The translations under genes were made by a program, and so were the position numbers. From JADMIH01 sp036399775 (lineage in GTDB: Bacteria; Chloroflexota; Chloroflexia; QHBQ01; JADMIH01): 64,000 bases of DNA. The stretch is from assembly GCA_036399775.1 (NCBI GenBank), contig DASWMJ010000049.1, positions 13,988-77,987 of the forward strand, read 5' to 3'. Under the pieces are notes generated by a model that saw nothing but the letters and a program-made list of their open reading frames with translations, did not search any database and had not been told where the DNA came from. Positions 26,339 through 34,587 of this stretch are shown piece after piece. Positions within the stretch are counted from its first letter, which is position 1. Every line of letters begins with the position of its first letter.

Positions 26339-27256
26339 GTGGACTACCCAAGTGCGCTCTCGCCTGAAGAACTCAACTTCAGCCATATCATCTACACCAA
26401 ACAGGGCGGCGTGGCGACTGTGACCATCAACCGCCCCGACGTGCTCAACGCCACCGACTTCCCCACCCTCAAGGAGATGAGCCGCGCCTTCGAGGACGCC
26501 TCCTACGACGACCATGTGGGTGTGCTCGTGCTTACGGGTGCCGGAGAAAGGGCATTCTGCACCGGGGCCGACCTCGGCGAGCAAGAAAAGTTCCTCACCA
26601 AGCGCGCTGACTACTGGAAGTGGATGGGCGGCTTCATCGAAGCCCATGACCGCCTCCGCAACATCGGCAAGCCAACCATAGCTCGGTTGAACGGCATGGT
26701 AGTAGGCGGCGGCAACGAATTCAACATGGCCTGCGACCTGGCAATCGCCGCCGACCATGTCACCATACGGCAGGTGGGCACCGCACGAGGCTCAGTTCCG
26801 GCGGGCGGCGCTACCCAGTGGCTCCCCATTATCATAGGCGACAGGCGCGCCAGGGAGATGCTCTGGCTGTGCGAGCCAATCAGCGCGCAGAAAGCCCTCG
26901 ATTGGGGCCTGGTCAACCAGGTAGTTCCAGCCTCCGAACTTGACGCCGCCGTTGCCGAGATGGCGACCAAGCTGCTCAACCGCATGCCCGAAATACTCCG
27001 CTACGCCAAGCAGCAGACCAACTTCTGGCGCGACTTCTCCTGGAGTCTGACCGTCGGCCACGCAAGGGACTGGCTCGCCATCCACGCAGACTCCGAAGAG
27101 ACCGCCGAAGGCCTGGACGCCTTCTACGAGAAGCGCCACGTCAACTACAAGCAGTTGAGAGAGAGCCTGGCAGCCGGCGGCAAGAAGTGCGGCAATTGTG
27201 GCGCTGTGTCGCCAGGCCGCTTCAAGTTTTGCGGCGAGTGCGGGACCGCGCTCTAG
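26339..27256 (+). CDS. Crotonase of MenB/BadI/BamA type fused to a C-terminal zinc ribbon
   Basis: 305 residues with a GTG start two bases after the EthD stop. Residues 15-265 are a crotonase fold: oxyanion-hole segments AGERAFCTGADLGE and NGMVVGGGNEFNMACD, with the first Glu retained. The second hydratase Glu is absent; the corresponding segment reads QVGTARGSVPAGGATQW. The later motif LCEPISAQKALDWGLVNQVVP resembles MenB, BadI and BamA, which close or open rings. The last 25 residues hold Cys284, 287, 298 and 301 in two CGxCG knuckles, a rubredoxin-like zinc ribbon not usual in this family. It may hydrolyse a cyclic or aromatic-derived CoA thioester; the reaction is inferred. Confidence 0.85.
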   Translation: MDYPSALSPEELNFSHIIYTKQGGVATVTINRPDVLNATDFPTLKEMSRAFEDASYDDHVGVLVLTGAGERAFCTGADLGEQEKFLTKRADYWKWMGGFIEAHDRLRNIGKPTIARLNGMVVGGGNEFNMACDLAIAADHVTIRQVGTARGSVPAGGATQWLPIIIGDRRAREMLWLCEPISAQKALDWGLVNQVVPASELDAAVAEMATKLLNRMPEILRYAKQQTNFWRDFSWSLTVGHARDWLAIHADSEETAEGLDAFYEKRHVNYKQLRESLAAGGKKCGNCGAVSPGRFKFCGECGTAL

Positions 27257-27302
27257 TGCCTTACCCAGCGAATTGTAATGGGTACGTATCCGCATTCCCC
27301 CT

Positions 27303-27458
27303 TGTCATTCTGAGCGTAGCGAAGAATCTCGCTCCTCGCGTAGATGCTTATGACACGCCTCGTCTCAGCACAATTTTGGAGAATGAGCGCCGATCTCCCT
27401 ACGCGTACCCCAACATGATATGCGAGGGGCGAGATTCTTCTCTGCGCTCAGAATGACA
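27303..27458. repeat. Family-A inverted repeat
   Basis: Arms TGTCATTCTGAGCGTAGCGA and the complementary GCTCAGAATGACA around a longer, less conserved centre of about 85 bases. It lies between two crotonase genes and may insulate them; no promoter stands out. Confidence 0.85.
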
Positions 27459-27537
27459 CGGATACTGGGCGGCTTCCCCTCACAATTTACGCGGCAAAGT
27501 GCCGGTTTTCATGAGTATGTACCACGTGGAGAGCCAA

Positions 27538-28323
27538 ATGGACAACCCCGACTACGAACTAATAAAGCTGTCAAGCGACAGCGCAGTCACCACGATACAA
27601 CTCAACCGCCCCGAAGTGCTAAACGCCCTCAACCTACAGTTGATGGACGAATTGATACTTGCTCTTGAGAGGCTTGAGTCCGACCCACAGGTGCGTTGCG
27701 TGATAATCACCGGCAACGAGCGTGCGTTCGCGGCGGGGGCCGACATCAAGGACATGGCCGAGGCCAGCGCCACAGAGATGTTGGTGCGCGACCAGTTCGC
27801 CAAATGGGACCGCATCCGCCGCTTCAAGAAGCCCCTCATAGCAGCCGTAAGCGGCTTCGCCTTGGGTGGAGGCAACGAGCTTGCCATGCTCTGCGACATG
27901 ATAGTAGCCTCCGAGACCGCGCAATTCGGCCAGCCGGAGATCAACATAGGCGTGATGCCAGGCGCGGGCGGCACACAACGCCTCACGAGAGCAGTAGGCA
28001 AAGCGATGGCTATGGAAATCATATTGGCAGGCCGGATGCTGACGGCAAGGGAGGCATTGCAATACGGCCTGGTAAACAAGGTTGTGCCCGTAGAGGTCTA
28101 CCTGCGCGAAGCCCAGCGCCTGGCAGCAAAGATAGCCGAGAAAGGCCCTATAGCTTTACAGCTAGCCAAAGAAGCCGTCCTCCAAGCCTTCGAGACCCCC
28201 CTTCAAGAAGGCCTCCTCTTCGAGCGCAAGAACTTCTACCTCCTCTTCAGCACCGAAGACCAGAAAGAAGGCATGAAGGCATTCATCGAGAAGCGTGACA
28301 AGCCGCAGTTCAAAGGGAAGTAG
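27538..28323 (+). CDS. Enoyl-CoA hydratase (crotonase family, PaaF-like)
   Basis: 261 residues from the ATG at 27538, which has GGAGAG seven bases upstream; a GTG 39 bases earlier would add an unlikely extension. Both catalytic Glu positions are present, in ALGGGNELAMLCD and GQPEINIGVMPGAGGTQRL, and the oxyanion segment is GNERAFAAGADIKDM. It should hydrate an enoyl-CoA such as 2,3-dehydroadipyl-CoA or crotonyl-CoA. Context with a PaaG-like isomerase and a 3-hydroxyacyl-CoA dehydrogenase supports a place in an aromatic-acid or dicarboxylic acyl-CoA route. Confidence 0.92.
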   Translation: MDNPDYELIKLSSDSAVTTIQLNRPEVLNALNLQLMDELILALERLESDPQVRCVIITGNERAFAAGADIKDMAEASATEMLVRDQFAKWDRIRRFKKPLIAAVSGFALGGGNELAMLCDMIVASETAQFGQPEINIGVMPGAGGTQRLTRAVGKAMAMEIILAGRMLTAREALQYGLVNKVVPVEVYLREAQRLAAKIAEKGPIALQLAKEAVLQAFETPLQEGLLFERKNFYLLFSTEDQKEGMKAFIEKRDKPQFKGK

Positions 28324-28371
28324 GCGGAACGTGATGCATGAGGACTACTAAGGCTGCTCAAGGAGACAGAA

Positions 28372-29154
28372 GTGGACTACGAAACCATCCTCTACACACT
28401 AGATGAAGGCGTCCTAGCCATAACCCTCAATCGCCCCGACGTGCTCAATGCCTTCAACCGCAAGATGACTAGCGAGATACAGGACGCCCTCAAGAAAGCC
28501 GAGCGCGACACCTCGGTGCGCTGCATCGTCTTCACAGGCGCGGGGCGGGCCTTCTCATCGGGCGAAGACCTCAAGGCGCGCACCGCCGAAGGCAATAGCG
28601 ACTTCGGCTCGACGCTCAGAGACCGGTACAACCCCATCGTCCTCAAGATGCGGAACATCGAGAAGCCCGTGCTAGGCTCGATCAACGGCGTGGCTGCGGG
28701 CGCGGGGTGCTCGCTTGCGCTGGCATGCGACATGCGGATAGCTTCCGAGAAGGCCAGGTTCATCGAGGTATTTGTCAGGGTGGGCCTCGTACCGGACTCC
28801 GGCTCTTCCTTCTTTCTGCCCCGCCTGGTGGGTCTAGGCAAGGCGCTCGAAATGGCGTTCCTAGGGGATGAGGTAGGCGCGGGAGAGGCCTTACGTCTCG
28901 GCCTCGTAAACCGCGTGGTGCCGCCGGAGGAGCTTGAAAGTGCCACTCGCGAGATTGCCCTGCGCCTGGCGAAAGGCCCGACAAAAGCCATCGGCCTCGC
29001 GAAACGCGCCATGAACCGGGCGCTCCACATGGACCTCGAGCAAATCCTCGACTACGAAGTCTACGCTCAGGAAACAGCAGGTGCCTCGTCCGACCACCAG
29101 GAGGGCCTTGCAGCCTTCGCGGAGAAGCGGCCACCCAATTTCGCGGGTCGTTGA
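28372..29154 (+). CDS. PaaG-like enoyl-CoA isomerase (crotonase family)
   Basis: 260 residues with a GTG start at 28372 behind AAGGAGACAG. Both hydratase glutamates are replaced (GAGCSLAL and IEVFVRVGL), but the acidic residue typical of the PaaG/isomerase branch is kept (Asp142 in GLVPDSG). In phenylacetate degradation PaaG isomerises the ring-1,2-epoxide to the oxepin and shifts double bonds of unsaturated CoA esters. No paaABCDE epoxidase is in the window, so the second activity, double-bond isomerisation, is as likely. It is 48 bases downstream of the hydratase gene. Confidence 0.85.
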   Translation: MDYETILYTLDEGVLAITLNRPDVLNAFNRKMTSEIQDALKKAERDTSVRCIVFTGAGRAFSSGEDLKARTAEGNSDFGSTLRDRYNPIVLKMRNIEKPVLGSINGVAAGAGCSLALACDMRIASEKARFIEVFVRVGLVPDSGSSFFLPRLVGLGKALEMAFLGDEVGAGEALRLGLVNRVVPPEELESATREIALRLAKGPTKAIGLAKRAMNRALHMDLEQILDYEVYAQETAGASSDHQEGLAAFAEKRPPNFAGR

Positions 29155-29173
29155 CGGAAGGCAGAGCACAAGT

Positions 29174-29206
29174 TATAATTTGCTTCGGTTAGCTAATGTT
29201 AGCTAA
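29174..29206 (+). promoter_or_regulatory. Promoter and two 8-bp palindromic operators of the toxin-antitoxin pair
   Basis: TATAAT at 29174-29179 is followed by two perfect TTAGCTAA palindromes at 29189-29196 and 29199-29206, 10 bases apart (one helical turn). Phd-family antitoxins repress their own operon by binding adjacent palindromes, so these are likely operators. Confidence 0.7.
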
Positions 29207-29234
29207 TCGGAGTTCGGTGTTTAGGAGCGCAGAT

Positions 29235-29597
29235 ATGAGCAAGAACCGTGTGATCAAGGTAGTATCGGCTACCGATGCCAAGAACAGGTTTGGCGACCTC
29301 ATCAAGAGCGCCTATATGCGTGAGGAACATCTAATAATAAAGCGAGACGGTATACCCGTTATGGCGATAGTGCCCATAGCGGATTATGAGAGGCTAATGC
29401 AAGGTGAGACGCTTCCTGATGAGATAGCGGAAGATGTGGCCATAGGCAGCAGGACAGGTCGCGCTCATGCTAGTCTTGTCGGGTTCCTCGACAGGGTCCA
29501 GGCACATATGCCGGAAGTGCCTGAGGAAGAAGCCAATCAAGACATAGCGGAAGCTATAAGAGAAGTGAGAGCAGAGCAGCGTCGCGCACATGGTTAG
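29235..29597 (+). CDS. Phd/YefM-type antitoxin
   Basis: 120 residues from the ATG at 29235, with AGGAG nine bases upstream; an in-frame ATG at 29196 lies within the operator palindrome. The N-terminal DNA-binding and dimerisation part reads VVSATDAKNRFGDLI...IIKRDGIPVMAIVPIADYERL, the family signature. The acidic, helical C-terminus (EEEANQDIAEAIREVRAEQRR) should wrap and block the toxin. Its last codons overlap the toxin gene by 8 bases, the usual order of antitoxin first. Confidence 0.9.
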   Translation: MSKNRVIKVVSATDAKNRFGDLIKSAYMREEHLIIKRDGIPVMAIVPIADYERLMQGETLPDEIAEDVAIGSRTGRAHASLVGFLDRVQAHMPEVPEEEANQDIAEAIREVRAEQRRAHG

Positions 29598-30012
29598 GGC
29601 CGTTTTGGATGCTAATGTACTTGTAAGTGCGGTGATCGTTCGGCCTGGAAAGTCGGGTAAGATACTCAGAAGCTTACACTGGGTACAGTTGCTCATCTCA
29701 GATGATATATTGGGTGAGGTAGCACGCGTACTTCACTACCCAAGAATACAGAAGAAATACAGCCTTAGCGAGCAAGATATTACTGAATATCTTGCGGAAC
29801 TGCGCCAAAGATGCGAGTTGGTACCCATCCGAAGTTTAATTGCAGGGGTTAGCGCTGATCCGGATGATGAAAAATATCTAGCGTGCGGTGTGGATGGCGA
29901 TGCCGACTACCTGGTAAGCGGTGATCCCCACCTATTAGATATTGAAGAGTACAAAGGAATTAAGATAGTTTCCCCAAGCACATTCCTCTCTTTGTTTGAG
30001 CAAGAGCCGTAA
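29590..30012 (+). CDS. PIN-domain toxin (COG1569-type)
   Basis: 140 residues; the ATG overlaps the antitoxin gene by 8 bases. The PIN nuclease acidic residues are visible: Asp in AVLDANVLVSAVI, Glu in DDILGEVARVL, and Asp in SADPDDEKYLACGVDGDADYLVSGDPHLL. These toxins cleave RNA, often tRNA or mRNA, when the antitoxin is degraded. The pair interrupts an acyl-CoA catabolic cluster and reads straight into the dehydrogenase gene, 10 bases downstream, so the catabolic genes may also be transcribed from the toxin-antitoxin promoter. Confidence 0.9.
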   Translation: MVRAVLDANVLVSAVIVRPGKSGKILRSLHWVQLLISDDILGEVARVLHYPRIQKKYSLSEQDITEYLAELRQRCELVPIRSLIAGVSADPDDEKYLACGVDGDADYLVSGDPHLLDIEEYKGIKIVSPSTFLSLFEQEP

Positions 30013-30022
30013 AGGAGCCAAC

Positions 30023-31321
30023 ATGCCACAGAAAATCGCCGTCCTGGGAGCGGGCACTATGGGAGCGGGCATCGCCCAGCTTGCCGCGCAGAGCGGCCTT
30101 GACGTGCTGATGTACGACATCAAGTCCGAACTTGTTGAGCGTGGCGTCGCCAACATCAAGTCCGCGCTGCAAGGGCGCGTTGACAAGGGCAAGCTGGCTT
30201 CTGAAGATATGGACGCCAGCCTGGAAAGGCTCAGCACGACCACCAATCGCGACGACGCGGCAGGCGCGGACGTCATTATCGAGGCCGCGCCCGAAGACCT
30301 GGCTCTCAAGAAAGAGATATTCGGCTCTCTAAGCGCCCTCTGTTCGGCAAACACCATCCTGGCGACAAACACCTCATCCCTGTCGGTCACCTCAATAGCA
30401 AGTGCCGCGCAGAGGCCGGAGCAAGTAGCAGGCATGCACTTCTTCAACCCGGCCCCCGTTATGCCCCTCGTGGAGATTATCGCGGGCAGCCGCACGTCGC
30501 CCGACGTTGTCCAGGAGCTATACCAGCTTGCCCGCACGATGGACAAGACGCCTGTGCGCGCAGCCGACATGCCCGGCTTCATCGTAAACCGCGTAGCCCG
30601 CCCCTTCTACGGCGAGGCGCTCAAGATACTGGGCGAAGGTTCGGCGGGCGTCACGCAAGTGGACGAAGCGATGCGCGCGGCAGGCTTCCGCATGGGGCCG
30701 TTTGAGTTGATGGACTTCATCGGCATAGACGTCAACTTCGCCGTCACCCGCTCTGTTCATGATGCGTTCTTCGGAGAGCCGCGCTACCGCCCCCAGCCGA
30801 TCCAGCAGCGCATGGTAGAAGCAGGCACGCTAGGCCGCAAGTCCGGCAAGGGCTTTTACAGCTACGAGAACGGCGATAAGGGCGAAGCCCGCAGGACGGC
30901 AATCGCGCACATCCAGCACAAGCGCTCTAACCCTATCGTGCCCGGCAATCTCTCTCAGGACTTCATAGCAAAGAGCGGCATAGAGCTTGGGAATGAAGCC
31001 GAGGGCCAGGCCGAGATAATAGCCCGCATCCTCGCCATGATTATCAACGAAGCCGCATTCGCCATCGGTGAAGGCGTGGCCTCGGTCCGCGACATAGACA
31101 TAGCCATGCGCCTGGGCACCAACTACCCCAAGGGACCCCTGCGCTGGGCCGACGAGATCGGCCTCGACACCGTCTACGCAATCCTCAAGAACCTGCAAGA
31201 AACGCTGGGCGAAGAGCGATACCGCCCCGCGCCCCTCCTATGGCAGCTCGTCACGTCAGGCGTCATCGGCGACGTGGTAGGAGAGGGCTTCCACTCGCCC
31301 GGCGAGAAAGGTATGGTATAA
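30023..31321 (+). CDS. 3-hydroxyacyl-CoA dehydrogenase with duplicated C-terminal domain (PaaH-like)
   Basis: 432 residues from the ATG at 30023 behind AAAGGAG. The N-terminal Rossmann domain has GAGTMGAGIA (9-18) and the NAD-ribose Asp32 region, and the active-site His139 is in GMHFFNPAPVMPLVEI with the following Glu151. Two C-terminal 3HCDH domains follow (about 185-285 and 340-430; MPGFIVNRVARPFYGEAL and ILAMIINEAAFAIGEGVASVRDIDIAM), as in PaaH/PaaC and unlike the single-domain HBD enzymes. It oxidises 3-hydroxyadipyl-CoA or a similar 3-hydroxyacyl-CoA with NAD+. The thiolase gene follows after 52 bases. Confidence 0.92.
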   Translation: MPQKIAVLGAGTMGAGIAQLAAQSGLDVLMYDIKSELVERGVANIKSALQGRVDKGKLASEDMDASLERLSTTTNRDDAAGADVIIEAAPEDLALKKEIFGSLSALCSANTILATNTSSLSVTSIASAAQRPEQVAGMHFFNPAPVMPLVEIIAGSRTSPDVVQELYQLARTMDKTPVRAADMPGFIVNRVARPFYGEALKILGEGSAGVTQVDEAMRAAGFRMGPFELMDFIGIDVNFAVTRSVHDAFFGEPRYRPQPIQQRMVEAGTLGRKSGKGFYSYENGDKGEARRTAIAHIQHKRSNPIVPGNLSQDFIAKSGIELGNEAEGQAEIIARILAMIINEAAFAIGEGVASVRDIDIAMRLGTNYPKGPLRWADEIGLDTVYAILKNLQETLGEERYRPAPLLWQLVTSGVIGDVVGEGFHSPGEKGMV

Positions 31322-31373
31322 TTATAGGCTACGAAGAAAACGTGAAGCGTGAGATATCAGGAAGGAAATAGAG

Positions 31374-32591
31374 TTGCCGCAGGAGAACAGTTCAACAGAA
31401 GCCTACATTATAGAGGCGTTGCGTACACCCGTGGGGAGATACGCGGGCGCGCTCAAAGACGTGCGGCCCGACGACCTTGCCGCGCATGTGATTGCCGCCC
31501 TTGTCGAGCGCACCGGCGTAGACGCACGCCGCATTGAGGACGTGATACTTGGGTGCGCCAACCAGGCGGGCGAGGACAACCGCAACGTGGCCCGCATGGC
31601 CGCCCTGCTGGCCGGGTTGCCAGTTGAAGTGGGCGGCTGCACCGTAAATCGCCTGTGCGGCTCCGGCCTACAGGCGGTAAATGACGCGGCCCGCGCTATC
31701 AAGTTGGGCGAGGGAGAAGTCTTCATCGCGGGCGGTGTCGAGAGCATGACCCGCGCCCCTTTCGTCATGGCGAAGCCCTCCGACGCGTGGCCTCGCGGCG
31801 AGCAGACCCTTTACGACACGACGATAGGCTGGCGCTTCACCAACCCCCGCCTGGCCGAGATGTATTACCCCTACAGCATGGGCGAGACAGCCGAAAACGT
31901 CGCAGAGCAGTGGGGCATCTCGCGTGAGGACCAGGACGCCTTCGCCGCCGAGAGCCAGAGGCGCGCCGCAGCAGCCATAGAAGCAGGCCGCTTCCAGGAA
32001 GAAATAGTGCCCGTCAGCATCCCCCAGCGTAAAGGCGACCCAATCGTAGTCGCCACCGATGAGCATCCCCGGCCCGACAGCACCGCCGAAAAACTGGCGA
32101 AGCTCGGTGCCGCCTTCAAAAAGGGCGGCAGCGTGACCGCAGGCAACTCGTCCGGCATCAACGACGGCGCATCGGCAGTCCTCCTCACGAGCCGCCGGGC
32201 CGCCGACGAAATGGGCCTCAAACCCCTGGCAAGAGTGGTCACGTCGGCTGTGGCAGGCGTCGGCCCCGATTGCATGGGCATCGGCCCCGTACCCGCCACT
32301 CGCAAAGCGTTGGAGCGCGCCGGCCTCACCGTTGATGACCTGGACCTGGTCGAATTGAACGAGGCATTCGCCGCGCAATCCCTTGCCTGCATACGCGACC
32401 TGCGGCTGGACCCCGAAAAGGTCAACGTGAACGGCGGGGCAATCGCCCTGGGCCACGCTCTAGGTAATAGCGGCTCTCGCCTCGTAACTACCCTCGTCCA
32501 CGAGCTGAAGCGCCGCGACGGACGCTACGGCCTCGCCACCATGTGCATAGGCGTCGGTCAGGGCATCGCAACCATAATCGAAATGGTCTAG
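31374..32591 (+). CDS. Acetyl-CoA acyltransferase, 3-oxoadipyl-CoA thiolase type
   Basis: 405 residues with a TTG start at 31374 behind GGAAGGAAATAGAG. The N-terminal ALRTPVGRYAGALKDVRPDDLAA matches the PcaF/PaaJ signature. Catalytic Cys95 is in CTVNRLCGSGLQ; the His of the C-terminal motif is in GGAIALGHALGNSG and the second Cys in MCIGVGQG. The usual GHPLG and CIGGGQG motifs are altered here (Pro to Ala, Gly to Val), which is uncommon. It cleaves a 3-oxoacyl-CoA with CoA. It follows a PaaH-like dehydrogenase, giving the order expected for the end of the phenylacetate or adipate route. Confidence 0.9.
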   Translation: MPQENSSTEAYIIEALRTPVGRYAGALKDVRPDDLAAHVIAALVERTGVDARRIEDVILGCANQAGEDNRNVARMAALLAGLPVEVGGCTVNRLCGSGLQAVNDAARAIKLGEGEVFIAGGVESMTRAPFVMAKPSDAWPRGEQTLYDTTIGWRFTNPRLAEMYYPYSMGETAENVAEQWGISREDQDAFAAESQRRAAAAIEAGRFQEEIVPVSIPQRKGDPIVVATDEHPRPDSTAEKLAKLGAAFKKGGSVTAGNSSGINDGASAVLLTSRRAADEMGLKPLARVVTSAVAGVGPDCMGIGPVPATRKALERAGLTVDDLDLVELNEAFAAQSLACIRDLRLDPEKVNVNGGAIALGHALGNSGSRLVTTLVHELKRRDGRYGLATMCIGVGQGIATIIEMV

Positions 32592-32635
32592 CCGGACCAC
32601 CCCGCTATAATCTACCCCAGGAGTAATCAATACCT

Positions 32636-34138
32636 ATGGCTGACACTCAAACCGCGTCAGGAACCGAACGCAAGCTATGGAAGCTGCTCATCAACGGCAA
32701 CCAGGTTGATGCCGCTTCAGGCGAGACCTTCGACGTTATCAACCCCGCGACCAACGAGACGCTGGCATCTGTGGCAAGAGCCGGGCGCGAGGACGTTGAC
32801 GCTGCGGTTGCCGCCGCACGCGAGGCGTTCGACAAAGGCAAGTGGGTGCGTATGGGCGCGGCTCGCAGGGCGAGCATACTCTACAAAGTAGCCCAGATAA
32901 TGCGCGACCGCAGCACCGAGATAGCCCACCTCGAAGTGACCAACAACGGCAAGGCTATCGGCCAGGCAAAGGCAGAACTGAGCCAGGCCATCGAGGACTT
33001 CGAGTTCTTCGCGGGCGCGGCCACCAAAATCACGGGCAAGACAATCCCCGTGCCTGCTAACTTCCTGAACTATACCGTGCGCGAGCCTATAGGCGTGTGC
33101 GCCCAGATCGTCCCCTGGAACTACCCCATCATGATGGCCGCTTGGAAGCTGGCCCCCGCGCTGGCTGCGGGCAACACTGTCGTCCTCAAGCCCGCGAGCG
33201 CCACCCCCCTCACTGCCCTCCTGCTCGGCGAAATCTGCCTGGAAGCGGGCGTACCTGCGGGCGTGGTAAACGTCCTCCCTGGCCCCGGCGCGGAGGTAGG
33301 CGCGTACCTGGCCGAGCACCCAGGCGTTGACAAGATAGCCTTCACGGGCGAGACCGAGACGGGGCGCGACATCATGCGCCGAGCAGCCGCCACACTGAAG
33401 CGCGTCACCCTTGAGCTTGGCGGCAAGTCCCCCAACCTGGTCTTCGATGACGCCGACCTCGACCACGCGGTCAACGGCTCCCTCTTCGCCATCTACTACA
33501 GCGCGGGACAATCGTGCGAAGCCCGCTCCCGCCTCTTCGTGCAAGATAGCGTCTATGACCGCTTCGTGGAGCAGTTCGTTGAGAAGACCAAACGGCTCAA
33601 AGTAGGTGACCCCCTTGATCCGGCCACAAACGTAGGCTCGCTTATTTCGCCGCGCCACCTGGAACGTGTTGATAATTATGTCAATATAGGCCGCGAAGAG
33701 GGAGCGGAAGTGCTGGCGGGCGGCGAGCGTGCGGGCAACGGCCTTGAGAAAGGCAACTTCTACATGCCTACCGTGCTGGCAGGCATCACCAACAAGGCTC
33801 GCGTAGCCCAAGAAGAAATCTTCGGTCCTGTAGTGACCATCATGCCCTTCTCAAGCGAAGCCGAAGCGATCCAGTTGGCAAACGACGTGGTGTACGGCCT
33901 CGCGGGCACGATCTGGACAAAGGACGTGGGCAGGGCGCACCGTGTAGCGGGCCAAATCAAGTCGGGCGTCGTCACCATCAACACCCCGTTCACCGCGTTC
34001 CCCGGCCTCCCCTTCGGCGGCTACAAGCAATCAGGCTTCGGGCGCGAGCTTAGCATGGAGGCCCTCGACCTCTACACAGAGTTGAAGAGCGTGCTGATCT
34101 ACACGGGCGAGAAGCCGATGAACCCGTTCGGAGTGTAA
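32636..34138 (+). CDS. Aldehyde dehydrogenase, betaine-aldehyde/phenylacetaldehyde type
   Basis: 500 residues, ATG at 32636 with AGGAG upstream. The Rossmann motif FTGETETGRDIM, the general-base Glu260 in LELGGKSP and the catalytic Cys294 in GQSCEARSR are all present; the C-terminal FGGYKQSGFGRE is typical. It oxidises an aldehyde to an acid with NAD(P)+. In this cluster it could make the acid that is then activated to its CoA ester, although no ligase gene is present in the window. Forty-four bases separate it from the thiolase gene, so it belongs to the same transcript. Confidence 0.93.
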   Translation: MADTQTASGTERKLWKLLINGNQVDAASGETFDVINPATNETLASVARAGREDVDAAVAAAREAFDKGKWVRMGAARRASILYKVAQIMRDRSTEIAHLEVTNNGKAIGQAKAELSQAIEDFEFFAGAATKITGKTIPVPANFLNYTVREPIGVCAQIVPWNYPIMMAAWKLAPALAAGNTVVLKPASATPLTALLLGEICLEAGVPAGVVNVLPGPGAEVGAYLAEHPGVDKIAFTGETETGRDIMRRAAATLKRVTLELGGKSPNLVFDDADLDHAVNGSLFAIYYSAGQSCEARSRLFVQDSVYDRFVEQFVEKTKRLKVGDPLDPATNVGSLISPRHLERVDNYVNIGREEGAEVLAGGERAGNGLEKGNFYMPTVLAGITNKARVAQEEIFGPVVTIMPFSSEAEAIQLANDVVYGLAGTIWTKDVGRAHRVAGQIKSGVVTINTPFTAFPGLPFGGYKQSGFGRELSMEALDLYTELKSVLIYTGEKPMNPFGV

Positions 34139-34241
34139 TTACGAATTACGAGTTATTAATAACCTCTGCGTCTCTGCGGTTCAAATTAATAATCTTACTG
34201 TTCTTTGTGTCTTTGTGGTTAGCTATATATAAGGGAAGATC
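34138..34241. repeat. Heptad tract ATTACGA and degenerate family-C repeat
   Basis: Two exact ATTACGA units start at the stop codon of the aldehyde dehydrogenase gene and run into GTTATTAATAACC, itself a palindrome. Then AACCTCTGCGTCTCTGCGG and TTCTTTGTGTCTTTGTGGTT (34160-34223) are degenerate copies of the CGTCTTTGCGTCTTGGCGG family. Confidence 0.7.
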
Positions 34242-34571
34242 ATGAATCTGCGTGTGAGCAAGCTGTATGACGGAGCGCCCTGGGGGGCATTGGAGGTGGC
34301 GTTCAACTCTTGCCCCGAAGGGGATAGCATGATGGCCGAGATCACACAGGCCACCGGGCTGCAATTCAAACGCCCACCCGCCAACCGCTTTGCCATGCGT
34401 GAGCTACACATCGCCCAGGTAGGAGACTCCACTGTGCTTGAAGCGGCTTACGTAGAGGTAGTAGAGATAGCGGCCAAGTACGGCGAGGTCCAGGACAGCC
34501 AGAAGAACATGAAAGGTCCGGGCGAATTGTCGCCCAACGACCTGAGCAAAGCCATGAAGCACAGGGGCTGA
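34242..34571 (+). CDS. Small conserved-looking protein of unknown function
   Basis: 109 residues, ATG at 34242 after AAGGGAAGATC. I do not recognise the family. The sequence has a beta-strand-like N-terminus (LRVSKLYDGAPWGALEVAFN), one Cys, and a helical C-terminus (LEAAYVEVVEIAAKYGEVQD) followed by a charged tail. No signal peptide. It is 16 bases upstream of a ferredoxin gene, so the two are co-transcribed; a role as partner or chaperone of a redox enzyme is possible but unsupported. Confidence 0.65.
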   Translation: MNLRVSKLYDGAPWGALEVAFNSCPEGDSMMAEITQATGLQFKRPPANRFAMRELHIAQVGDSTVLEAAYVEVVEIAAKYGEVQDSQKNMKGPGELSPNDLSKAMKHRG

Positions 34572-34587
34572 AACGGCCCAACAATAT

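Noticed and set aside
27187..27456. Open frame over the family-A repeat between two crotonase genes
   Set aside because: Most of it is repeat sequence or overlaps the preceding gene in another frame; no ribosome-binding site.
26339..29154. Recent tandem duplication of crotonase genes
   Set aside because: The three proteins differ in their active-site residues and belong to different branches of the family, so they are not recent copies of each other.
32717..33811. 364-codon minus-strand frame opposite the aldehyde dehydrogenase
   Set aside because: Antisense to a gene with intact catalytic residues; no family match visible.
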